Assembly (NCBI RefSeq): GCF_043951865.1
Contig: NZ_JBINJF010000006.1
Coordinates: 155,232 to 219,231 of the forward strand
Length of the DNA stretch: 64,000 bases
Origin: JAMQKA01 sp043951865
GTDB taxonomy: Bacteria; Bacteroidota; Rhodothermia; Balneolales; Balneolaceae
Reading direction: 5' to 3'
Every line of letters starts with the position of its first letter. Position 1 is the first letter of the stretch. The translations under genes were made by a program, and so were the position numbers. Below are positions 45,086 through 53,916 of the stretch, in pieces. Below the pieces are notes generated by a model that did not search any database, was not told the origin of the DNA, and saw nothing but the letters and a program-made list of their open reading frames with translations.

Positions 45086-48034
45086 CTATTCCACGACCTG
45101 TACCGGCTGTAAAATGACCGGGCCCAAAAGTCCTGATGCGCGGGGACTCCAGGAAGAGGCGTCAAACAGCCCCCTCCGGTTCCGGTTCTCCCCAAGGCGT
45201 GCCGGGAAATTGATATTGTAGAACTTTTTCCAGTTCACCTCCTGTTGGTCCAGCCGGGCAATCCGATTCGCCATCAGGTTGGAGACCTCCACCTTCAACG
45301 TGTTCTGCTCCTGCAACTGTTCCCGTTCGATAAAGAGGGTATAGCCGGGACCATTCAAGATCCCCAAATCCTCTCCATTTAAATATACGCGTGCACTGTG
45401 TTTTACTGTTCCCAGGTCCAGGACCCACCCGTCCGCGGAGTTCCCGGGAGAGGCAAATGCGAGTTCATAGACGCCAGTACCCGCAAAGTGATCGACTGGG
45501 CCGGTACCGGTGTCGGTCCACGACTTAAGATGATCCAACTGCACCGTATCAGGCAAAACAGGACCGCCGTCCCGGAACGACAACGTCCATTGTCCCTGCA
45601 GAGGCAGGGGGTCGCCCGCTGCCTCCGTATAGCGGTACTTCGGTCCCCCGACCCCGCCATCATACGTTTTAACAATAATGGACTCCCCGGGGTCAAGCTG
45701 GAGATACAGCTCCGTTGCACCTCCACTTCCCTGCCGTACCCGGGCATATCCCGCAGCATCCCGGGCCGGATCAAAAATCGCGGCCGATTCCGCCTCGCGG
45801 GACAGAGCGATCCACCCGTCCACGGTCTCCTCACCCCAGTTTGTAATAAAATAGTGGTGCCCTGAGGAGTGGCTTCGGCGGTTAAACATCAATCCATGGT
45901 CGGCCATCTTTTCGCGCTGAATACCGGCATGTGCCAGCAGCGCATCCAGGTTTTCACCGCGCAGGATACGGCCGTTCCCTACCCGGGCCTCTTCCACCCC
46001 GCCCGTACCTGTTGCATTAAATTCAAGCTGCTGATTCAGTTGTTCAAGCTGCTGCTGGCGCGATTGCAGATCCCTGAGCCCTGGAACTTTTCCCGGGAGT
46101 CCCCCGTAGGCGATGAGCGTGGCCCCCGATTCTGCCAGCGCCTGCAAATGACGCATGGTGGACAGGGGGATATACTCGCTCTTCGGAATTACGATCGTGC
46201 GGTAGGTAGCTGCTCCCTCAGTTCGAAGGTCCCGTCCGTCGTTCCCGGTCCTGGCCAGCTGGCTGTCCGAAATAAAATCAAACCCGTAGCCCTGCTCCAC
46301 CATCTGCTCGGCCGCCTGTTTGAACGGGGTGCCGTCAAACGGGGCTCCGAGCCCTCCTTCAAAATGGCGCAGCAAGCCGTATCCGGGTGTGGCCCACTGG
46401 TCGTGGATGGGGAAATAGAGCAGAATATCGTTATCGGGCTCGCCAGACTGCATAAACGACTGCACCCGGGCTACGTAGTGGTTGAAGGCCCCAAAATGAT
46501 CCCAAAAAGGATTGCGGTCATTGAAATGCACCGCGGCATAAAACAGCCATCCCGGCCATCGCTCTTCGCTGGGGGAATAGGCCGTTCCGTGATAAAAAAC
46601 GTGGTTAATACCACTGATAAAATATCGATCGATCGCCTTTTTGAGATCGGACAGTGAGGAGGTAAAGTGCTCGTTCAGCCAGGTTGCCGCTTCAGCAGAG
46701 GAGCGTTTTTTGCCCGTCACATTAGCGGCGGACGACGCCATTTTAGCCCGTAATATATCGGTCCCCTCCGTCTCCGGAATATCGCTGGCGCCATACAGGT
46801 CCAGGAGGTTGCCGGGCGAGCCGTGAGCCTGGTTGCGGATGAGTGCACCATGCTTGTCAGCCCACGCATCCCATCGCCGGGTAAACTCCTCCAGCAACAA
46901 CGTTGAAATCGTTTCACGATAATCGGTTAACACGCGCCTTTTTTGCTCGGTGACAACCCCGCCCAGCAGCGCCGGGAGATGTTTACGGAGATCATATCCC
47001 TGCTGCTGTTCAAATTTGTCGAAAAACCCGGGCGTCCAGTTGGCTTCCCCTTCCGCATCATCCACCTCGTAGGAATCGTTAAAAAACGAGCGGAGTGAGC
47101 TGATATCTTCTCCCGCAAAAGCGGAATCGAATGTTGCCAGGTAATGATTGAGTGCCTCATTAGAAAAATGATCAATCGCGAAGCCTTCTCCCCCGGGCGC
47201 GGCCCGTTCCACCATCTTGCCGTGCCATCCCCGGAATACGGCATAAACCATCCAGTATCCGTTGGGGGCGGTCCATTGGAGCTCGCCATTCTGATCAACC
47301 CGGTCGGTCAGATCGATCGAACGACCGTCAGCCGAGTAGCCAACTACGGCCAGCAGCGGCAGCTCTTTTTCAAACCGGACCTGTTCGAGAGCCCAGTACT
47401 GCAGGTGCTCATTTTGGCCTATCGGCTGCTTGAGCTCATCGATTGTCAAGCGATCTTTGCCGGCCGGCAGAGCTGAGCCGGTGTTGAGCTGATCCAGGTT
47501 CTGCACGCTGTTGCCGATTGCGCGCAGGTACGGCTGCTGCGTATGCTGAATCGATTTCGACAGCTGCTCTCCCCCCTTGAGTGGAAAACGCTTGAAATAC
47601 AACCTTTTGGAGGTGTGATCCTCATCTACCCAGGGACCGCCAAACGGCCAGCCTGTACCCGTAGCCATATCGATACCCAGATTAAGCCGTTCGCCTTCTT
47701 CAAGCGTATGCTTCAGCATGTCGACCCAGCGGGGCGACAAGTAGTCAATGAATCGATCTTCATATCCTGCGACCCCGTAGATCGGCGTAATCTCAACCCC
47801 TCCGATATTGGCTTCCTTCAGTTTTTCCAGTTCGCGGGTAAGGTTCTGTTTGTCAACCGCACTACCCTGCCACCACCAGCGGGTCCACGGTTTGTGTTCA
47901 GACTCAATTTCCGGCCACTGCGGCTGCTGAGCCTCCACCGGTGTACTGGTAAGCATCAGCAGCGAGAGTACCAGAAGGCATGGGAATATGAAAAAAAGAT
48001 TACGAGATGTGCCAAAATATGAGCGTTCCATCAT
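45086..48034 (-). CDS. Glycoside hydrolase family 106, alpha-L-rhamnosidase
   Basis: A roughly 980-residue secreted enzyme that removes terminal alpha-L-rhamnose from glycans such as rhamnogalacturonan. Signal peptide about residues 8-35 (FFIFPCLLVLSLLMLTS, then VEAQQ). The family hallmarks are near the N-terminus: PWTRWWWQGSAVDKQNL and LKEANIGGVEITPIYGVAGY, then GIDMATGTGWPFGGPWV. A jelly-roll region near the C-terminus has WVLDLGTVKHSARVYLNGED. The frame extends to a GTG at 48037, but one of the two following ATGs is more likely. It is the only clear glycan-cleaving hydrolase of the region and supplies L-rhamnose to the catabolic operon downstream. Confidence 0.93.
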   Translation of the reverse strand: MMERSYFGTSRNLFFIFPCLLVLSLLMLTSTPVEAQQPQWPEIESEHKPWTRWWWQGSAVDKQNLTRELEKLKEANIGGVEITPIYGVAGYEDRFIDYLSPRWVDMLKHTLEEGERLNLGIDMATGTGWPFGGPWVDEDHTSKRLYFKRFPLKGGEQLSKSIQHTQQPYLRAIGNSVQNLDQLNTGSALPAGKDRLTIDELKQPIGQNEHLQYWALEQVRFEKELPLLAVVGYSADGRSIDLTDRVDQNGELQWTAPNGYWMVYAVFRGWHGKMVERAAPGGEGFAIDHFSNEALNHYLATFDSAFAGEDISSLRSFFNDSYEVDDAEGEANWTPGFFDKFEQQQGYDLRKHLPALLGGVVTEQKRRVLTDYRETISTLLLEEFTRRWDAWADKHGALIRNQAHGSPGNLLDLYGASDIPETEGTDILRAKMASSAANVTGKKRSSAEAATWLNEHFTSSLSDLKKAIDRYFISGINHVFYHGTAYSPSEERWPGWLFYAAVHFNDRNPFWDHFGAFNHYVARVQSFMQSGEPDNDILLYFPIHDQWATPGYGLLRHFEGGLGAPFDGTPFKQAAEQMVEQGYGFDFISDSQLARTGNDGRDLRTEGAATYRTIVIPKSEYIPLSTMRHLQALAESGATLIAYGGLPGKVPGLRDLQSRQQQLEQLNQQLEFNATGTGGVEEARVGNGRILRGENLDALLAHAGIQREKMADHGLMFNRRSHSSGHHYFITNWGEETVDGWIALSREAESAAIFDPARDAAGYARVRQGSGGATELYLQLDPGESIIVKTYDGGVGGPKYRYTEAAGDPLPLQGQWTLSFRDGGPVLPDTVQLDHLKSWTDTGTGPVDHFAGTGVYELAFASPGNSADGWVLDLGTVKHSARVYLNGEDLGILNGPGYTLFIEREQLQEQNTLKVEVSNLMANRIARLDQQEVNWKKFYNINFPARLGENRNRRGLFDASSWSPRASGLLGPVILQPVQVVE

Positions 48035-48352
48035 CACTTACGTATTTAGCAAAAATTTTAAACAGGGTTACCGGTTGGTTGAGAGTGTCAAATCGACATT
48101 TTGTTCAATTTCAATATGTTCGTGCAGGTATAACCTTTTTGACCCAGGCATTTCGGATTCCACAACGCCTGGGAACAGGTTCCGAACAAAATTCCCAATT
48201 TTAACGCCTTGGTATTTAAAAATTAAATCTGTGGATTTCTACCTCAAAACCAGGATTATTTTCCTCCAGGTTTAAATATTCACGCCTCAAACCAGCCGCA
48301 TTTTCTTTATTTAATTGCGGATTCTGAAGCTTCCCATCCGGTCGTGCAACCT
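48035..48352. other. Spacer upstream of GH106
   Basis: No gene. A+T-rich sequence with one inverted repeat, CCCAGGC-N17-GCCTGGG, near 48144-48174. It probably holds the GH106 promoter; a regulator site is possible but unproven. Confidence 0.5.
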
Positions 48353-49675
48353 TTACACCGTCCACGGCTCGCGGTGAAATCCCGAGACCAGTTCATTGGC
48401 TTTCTTGCTGTTGGTGGCCCGCTCCTGTTCGCGGTCCCATTCGATCCGCTCTTTTGACCGGAATGCGATATTCCCCAGGTGGGCTGTTACGGTAGAATGA
48501 TGACCGATTTCCACATCACAGATCGGCTTGTTGCGGGATTTTATGCAGTCCAGGAAGTTGCGTACGTGCTTGGCGCGGGCGTTTTCCTCGACCTCCATAT
48601 TCAGTGCTTCCAGCTTGCTGCCCGGTTCCGGGGTCAGCCTGAGTGATCCCCTGTCGACAAAAAGCGTGCCCTCGGTCCCGTGAAACAGGATACCGTATCC
48701 TTTTTCATCAATCGGCTTGCTGTTAAGCACGCGATTTTCGTAAGTACAGACAAAATTGGGATACTGGTAGGAAGCAGAAAGGGTATCCGGCGTTTCGCGG
48801 TTATCCTGCAGGTAAAATTTACCCCCGACCGAGGTTACGGTTTCCGGCGCCTCCACCTCCATTGCCCAGTTCACAATATCCAGCAGATGCACCCCCCAGT
48901 CGGTCATCATGCCGCCGGCATAATCCCAGAACCAGCGAAAGCTGGCCCATCGCTGGTATTCCATCTTCTCATTCAGCACTACACCGAAACGGTTGATGTT
49001 AAACGGACGCTTTTGGGCCGGTCCCAGCCACATATCCCAATCCAGTCCCTCTGGCGGAGCGCTGTTGCCCGGGTTCCCGATCCCCTCAGGATAGTCATTG
49101 CCGTAATTCCAGGTACGCACAAAACTGATGGGACCGAGATCGCCCGACTGTACAATCTCCACCGCCTCCTGGAACACGCGGCCTGAACGCTGCATTGTCC
49201 CCACCTGCACGACCCGGTTGTTCTGACGGGCCGCTTCCACCATCTTTCGACCCTCCTCGATGTATCGGGAAAGTGGTTTCTCTACATATACATCCTTTCC
49301 CGCCTGGCAGGCCAAAATGGTATTTGGTCCATGCCAGTGATCGGGGGTGGCAACGACAACCGCGTCCACATCATTTCGATCCAGAATATTCCGGAAATCA
49401 CTGTAAGTATCGGCGCCGGGTACCTGCGCAGCGGCAAAATCCAGGTTTGGCTTGTACACATCGCTCAAGGCGACGACTTCGGTATCAGATTCATCCAAAA
49501 AGTTGCCCATGAGTCCACGCCCCTGGCGACCGACCCCGATTATACCCACCCGTATGCGATCGTTGGAACCGAGTATATTTCCATAACTCCGAGCACTGAG
49601 TCCCAGGGTGAGCCCGGCGGTACCGGCTGTTAATGTCTTAATGAAATTACGGCGGGAACTGGACTTTTCTGCCAT
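48353..49675 (-). CDS. Gfo/Idh/MocA oxidoreductase with Tat signal
   Basis: A 440-residue NAD(P)-dependent sugar oxidoreductase exported folded by the Tat system: SSRRNFIKTLTAGTAGLTLG at residues 5-24. The Rossmann motif is VGIIGVGRQGRGLMG (about 43-57) and the catalytic-site signature EKPLSR is near 131. The C-terminal Gfo/Idh substrate domain follows, with RWFWDYAGGMMTDWGVHLLD. Exported members of this family oxidise sugars or glycosides at C3 in keto-glycoside pathways, and the ThuA fusion two genes away fits that. AAGGAG sits before the ATG. It is flanked by long spacers, so it is probably its own unit. Confidence 0.9.
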   Translation of the reverse strand: MAEKSSSRRNFIKTLTAGTAGLTLGLSARSYGNILGSNDRIRVGIIGVGRQGRGLMGNFLDESDTEVVALSDVYKPNLDFAAAQVPGADTYSDFRNILDRNDVDAVVVATPDHWHGPNTILACQAGKDVYVEKPLSRYIEEGRKMVEAARQNNRVVQVGTMQRSGRVFQEAVEIVQSGDLGPISFVRTWNYGNDYPEGIGNPGNSAPPEGLDWDMWLGPAQKRPFNINRFGVVLNEKMEYQRWASFRWFWDYAGGMMTDWGVHLLDIVNWAMEVEAPETVTSVGGKFYLQDNRETPDTLSASYQYPNFVCTYENRVLNSKPIDEKGYGILFHGTEGTLFVDRGSLRLTPEPGSKLEALNMEVEENARAKHVRNFLDCIKSRNKPICDVEIGHHSTVTAHLGNIAFRSKERIEWDREQERATNSKKANELVSGFHREPWTV

Positions 49676-50323
49676 ATCGTATCTCCTTTACAGTGTCTGT
49701 TTAAAATTTCCGGTAAGTATTATTCTGCCAGAAATACCTTCTCTCGTCACATGTACTGCTATTTGGGAAGAATAAAGAACGTTTAATAGTGAATTATCCC
49801 AGCTTATCCCAAAACTTGATTACCATCAGATCGATATACATACGGGGCATTTCAGATCTACTCCGGCGCCGGTTCACTCTGTGAATAAAAAACGCGGATC
49901 ATTTTACCCAAATCCCAACTGATATTCCGACATTCTCGTGTCGTGCAGGTTAAGCCATAAATTTCAAAGAGTAAAGCACCTTCTTATAATTGTCGAGTTG
50001 CAAACAGAACGTTCCCAAAAGAAAAGAGGGCTTATACAAAGATTGGCCCGATATGGATCAGACAAAAGCATGCCGGACTTGGTACTGCCAGATAAATCGA
50101 ATTCCGTCCATACAGTCCCGGAATTCATCATCTTTATATTAGTTGAAGAGGGCTTTGCAAAACCCTCACTTCTTCGTTCTGAGGGAGTTGTACTACCACC
50201 TGAAAAATAGCAGGTTACGCAAAGGTCCCCTTGAATTGTTGAAAGCACAAGATTTGTATTAATGTCAATCTTGACACAATATGCGGCTATGTACAGACGT
50301 GACAACCAGAATTTTGATCAGCA
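49676..50323. other. Spacer with repeat copy D
   Basis: No gene in 648 bp. It contains the shortened palindromic repeat copy D (50147-50233), a decayed repeat end (50022-50041: AAAGAGGGCTTATACAAAG), and about 340 bp before the Gfo/Idh start where its promoter should lie. Confidence 0.6.
50147..50233 (-). repeat. Palindromic intergenic repeat, deletion copy D
   Basis: On the minus strand the left end CTTTGCGTAACCTGCTATTT and right end GAGGGTTTTGCAAAGCCCTC are kept. The centre reads GGTGGTAGTACAACTCCC: the first half of palindrome 1 joined to the second half of palindrome 2. About 30 bp between the two hairpins have been lost compared with copies A-C. Confidence 0.8.
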
Positions 50324-53300
50324 TCAGCTGCCCATTATAAGTCTTGTTTGGGCCGGTGAACTGCCGGGTTCCCGAACTTCAATCCGGATTGCGGGTTCTT
50401 CCCGATTATCGCGATTGATAGCTAGGGTAACCTCGTGAGTCCCTTTCGTTAACTCCGCCGTAAACGATCCGTTCACTTTCTTTATCATCTCCTCACCGGC
50501 CCATGCGGTAATCCCTTCTGTTGAGTTGAACACAAACTCTACGTTGCCCCCGGAAAGAACCTCGAGTTCAAACCTGACAAAGCTGTACTCCTGCCCGCCC
50601 TCTACCTCCATAACGGGCAGTTCTTTAACCGGCAGATCCCCGGAGACTTTACTGTATGCAGGCTGCCAACTCAACTCGGTGCGGTTTTGGGCCGGAAAGT
50701 TAATTCCCGTTTTATTGATTTGTCCGACAATCTCTTCGTTGCCGGGCAGGGTACGCCAGCGCCGCACCAGTTTCTCATTCGGCACCCGGTATTCCCCTGT
50801 TTCCCCGAGCTTGGACAGGAACCCGATCAGGTCGACAAATTCCTGCCGTTCCAGTCCGGCCGTCAATCCCGGTGGCATCAAAGATCCGGGGACAACCTCC
50901 TGCTTTTCGATCTGATTTACCGGTATGGATATTTCGTCTCCTGAAATATCACGCAATATCAACTCAGAAGATGTTTCATTCACAATATATCCCCTGACTT
51001 CGCTGCCATCTTGTCGAACAACGCGATATAGTTCATATCCATCTTTTATATCTTCACTTGGGTTGAGGATCCCATTGATAATATAATCGGTGGGTGCATT
51101 TGCTCCCAGGCTACTTAAATCGGGTCCCATCAGGCCCCCCGCTCCCCCTATCGCGTGGCAGCTTTCGCAGTTAAGCTCCCGGTAAATCATTTCGCCGCGC
51201 GCGGGATCCGCACTTGCCTTGACATCGAGCTCGAGCCTGTTGAACTGCTGGCTGGTCAACTCCTGTGGCATCCGTTCCGGGGGCAGTTCCCCTCCCGATG
51301 CCTCGAAAGCCTGCCTGAGGGCTTCCACGTCCTCATCTTCTCTCCTGTTAAATGGAATTTGTCGTTCCATGAGCTTCCGCCCTTCCAGCGCAATCTCTTT
51401 GGGGATTTCCTGGCTGGAAAGCTTTTCTGCAAGTATTTCAATGCCCCCTTCCTGAGAAAAGAACGCCGAAAAAAGATCCGCTGTGCCGGCCTGACTTGAT
51501 ACCTGGCGGAATATTTGTACAGCATTGGAGGCAGCTTTTTCCAAATCCAACCTGACAAGCTGCTCGGCGGCCATTATTCGCAACTCGTCGGGGTTCCCCG
51601 ATCCACTCATCTCTGCTAACATGTTCAGGCTTTCCTCGCCACCAAGGGAAGCCAACGCATCAACCGCCGCCGGTCTCAGCGCCTCCTTGCCTGTTTTCGC
51701 AATATCGGCAAGGTCCTCTCGTAGATGCTCAAGATTCCAGTACCCGGTGAGCCGCACCGCATGCCGGGCAATTTCTACATTTTCGCTGTCGATAAAATCG
51801 ATGATTCGATCTATACCTTCAGCCGGTTTTACCTTGCGCTGGCGGGCCGCTTCTGCGAGCGATGCCAGGTACGAGGCCCGCCTCTTTCGGTGGACGTCGG
51901 CATCACTTGTGGCGAAATCCAGGATTACCGCCAGATCCTCCGGCGTTCCCCACCGGGCGACAGAATTAAACAGGTCCTCGTTATATTCTTCAGGCATCTC
52001 CCCCTGCTGGTAAAGCGTTAGCAAATGACCGACCGCCTCCGGATTGGGAACCGATTTTAATGCATACGCTCTTTTCCGGGGATCCCGGAGGAAAGTTGAA
52101 TCTGTTTGAAGCCTCTCCATCCAGTACGGCTCCAATTCACGGACGGTTTGCCAAAGAGCAAAATCCAGGAAGGTATCCATGGGGGCATCCAGCACAGAAA
52201 GGGCCGTCGCCGCCGCTGTCGCATTCTGCTGGTTGCGAAGAGCGATCACCGCTTCGAGACGCACTTTCGCATGATCATCTCTCACCGCCTGTTCCAGCAA
52301 ACGGGCGGCGTTATCAATATTCTCATACCAATAGTTCAGCACCCTGACAGCGGCAGCTCTCACCTGGTGATTCCCGGCATGCAGCGTTTTCTCAAGTAGC
52401 GGCTTGTTAACGGCATCTACCGACTGAAATACCCAGAGCGCCTCCAGCAGGTACTGTTCATAACGGGAATCTGAAGCATCCAAACCATCGACCCATGATT
52501 TCAGTGCGGGTACCACCTGCTCGGGACCCCGCTCTTTCAACAGGCGCTTCGCCTGCGAGCGGGTCCACTTTTCCGGCCGTTTCAGGGCATCCAGGAGTTC
52601 TCCGGTCGATGCTCCTTTCAGTTCGGGTTTATCGATCAGGGGGCGATCTTTCGCCGTTATCCGCCAGATGCGCCCATGCGTATGATCCCTGCGCGGATCG
52701 CGAAAATCCACCTCCCCGTGCTGGATGATCGGATTATACCAGTCAGCAACGTAGATAGCCCCATCCGGCCCAATCGAAATATCTACGGGGCGGAACGCTA
52801 CGTTATCGGACCAGAGCAGGTCCTCTGCCTGGTTCGAAACATACCCGCTGCCCTGCTCCTCCAGGACAAACCGGTTAATACGGTTTGCCCGAAAATCATT
52901 GGTGATAAAGCTGCCCGCCAGCGAATCCGGGAAATGCCGACCCGAAATAATTTCCAGCCCTGAATGTTTCGGCTGACCGGGATTCAATCCCTCGAGTATT
53001 CGTTCCGCCCCGGGAGCCGAGACGAAGGTAGCCCCGGGAAAGGCGTAGTTGATTCCCTCACGTCCGGCGCCGTCGGTTAAAAAGGATTGTCCCCACTTGT
53101 TAAACCGCAGTCCCCACGGGTTTATCAGTCCCCGCGCATATACGCCCAATTCCATTGTCTCGGGCTGAAAGCGCCAAACGCCTCCCCCTTTCAGCTCTTT
53201 CACCCCATGCGGGGTTTCAACCCGGCTGTGTATGTAGATAGACTGGTTGAAATAAAATCGCCCTGCCGGTCCCCACCGGAATGTATGAACAAGGTGATGG

Positions 53301-53884
53301 GTATCGCCGGTGCCAAATCCTGTCAACACCTTCCGCCTCTGGTCGGCTTTCCCGTCGCCATTGGTATCCTTCAGGTGCAGAATTTCCGTTGCATTGGCCA
53401 CATACACACCGCCATCTCCCGGCAATACTCCGGTAGGGATATGCAGTCCCTCGGCAAAGACCGTGGAGACATCCGCCTTCCCGTCGCCCGTGGTATCTTC
53501 CAGCACATAAATCTTGTCGTTGGGCACCTCTCCCGGCTTCAGCTGCGGGTAATGCTCGCTGCCGACGACCCACAACCGCCCCTGCGCATCCCAGTTCATC
53601 TGTATCGGTTTAACCAGCATCGGTTCATCGGCAAACAGGTTGACTTCAAATCCGTCAGCCACATTCAGGGTTTCAAGCTCATACTGCGGATCGGGGTTGG
53701 GGACATTCCGCAGGTTGTCCTGCGCGGCCATCCGGACAGGAGAGATCAAAAGCATGTGCAGCAACACGATTCCGAGCAGGCCAACCGGGATTCTGCTGAC
53801 GCCTCCAATCGTAGTATGCATCCTGTCCATCCAGTGATGTATCCCCTTGCCATTTGTCATTATAACGGGTTTCTGGTTTCTCAT
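50324..53884 (-). CDS. PVC-type membrane-bound dehydrogenase with HEAT repeats and heme domain
   Basis: A 1186-residue exported protein of the PVC-type (Planctomycetes-like) heme dehydrogenase class. After an N-terminal signal/anchor (about 30-53) comes a six-bladed propeller (about 65-415), for example GFEVNLFADEPMLVKPIQM, DTTGDGKADVSTVFAEGL and GPDGAIYVADWYNPIIQHGE. HEAT-like helical repeats run from about 430 to 830. A cytochrome-like domain (about 885-1030) carries heme site CESCH near 906 and GILNPSEDIKDGYELY, followed by a beta domain. Substrates of this class are unknown; oxidation of sugars or their derivatives is the usual guess. It is 32 bp after the SGNH hydrolase gene, a pairing I regard as functional. 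Confidence 0.87.
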   Translation of the reverse strand: MRNQKPVIMTNGKGIHHWMDRMHTTIGGVSRIPVGLLGIVLLHMLLISPVRMAAQDNLRNVPNPDPQYELETLNVADGFEVNLFADEPMLVKPIQMNWDAQGRLWVVGSEHYPQLKPGEVPNDKIYVLEDTTGDGKADVSTVFAEGLHIPTGVLPGDGGVYVANATEILHLKDTNGDGKADQRRKVLTGFGTGDTHHLVHTFRWGPAGRFYFNQSIYIHSRVETPHGVKELKGGGVWRFQPETMELGVYARGLINPWGLRFNKWGQSFLTDGAGREGINYAFPGATFVSAPGAERILEGLNPGQPKHSGLEIISGRHFPDSLAGSFITNDFRANRINRFVLEEQGSGYVSNQAEDLLWSDNVAFRPVDISIGPDGAIYVADWYNPIIQHGEVDFRDPRRDHTHGRIWRITAKDRPLIDKPELKGASTGELLDALKRPEKWTRSQAKRLLKERGPEQVVPALKSWVDGLDASDSRYEQYLLEALWVFQSVDAVNKPLLEKTLHAGNHQVRAAAVRVLNYWYENIDNAARLLEQAVRDDHAKVRLEAVIALRNQQNATAAATALSVLDAPMDTFLDFALWQTVRELEPYWMERLQTDSTFLRDPRKRAYALKSVPNPEAVGHLLTLYQQGEMPEEYNEDLFNSVARWGTPEDLAVILDFATSDADVHRKRRASYLASLAEAARQRKVKPAEGIDRIIDFIDSENVEIARHAVRLTGYWNLEHLREDLADIAKTGKEALRPAAVDALASLGGEESLNMLAEMSGSGNPDELRIMAAEQLVRLDLEKAASNAVQIFRQVSSQAGTADLFSAFFSQEGGIEILAEKLSSQEIPKEIALEGRKLMERQIPFNRREDEDVEALRQAFEASGGELPPERMPQELTSQQFNRLELDVKASADPARGEMIYRELNCESCHAIGGAGGLMGPDLSSLGANAPTDYIINGILNPSEDIKDGYELYRVVRQDGSEVRGYIVNETSSELILRDISGDEISIPVNQIEKQEVVPGSLMPPGLTAGLERQEFVDLIGFLSKLGETGEYRVPNEKLVRRWRTLPGNEEIVGQINKTGINFPAQNRTELSWQPAYSKVSGDLPVKELPVMEVEGGQEYSFVRFELEVLSGGNVEFVFNSTEGITAWAGEEMIKKVNGSFTAELTKGTHEVTLAINRDNREEPAIRIEVREPGSSPAQTRLIMGS

Positions 53885-53916
53885 TTCCGTACAAATAAAT
53901 TTTTAAATTTCGCTTG

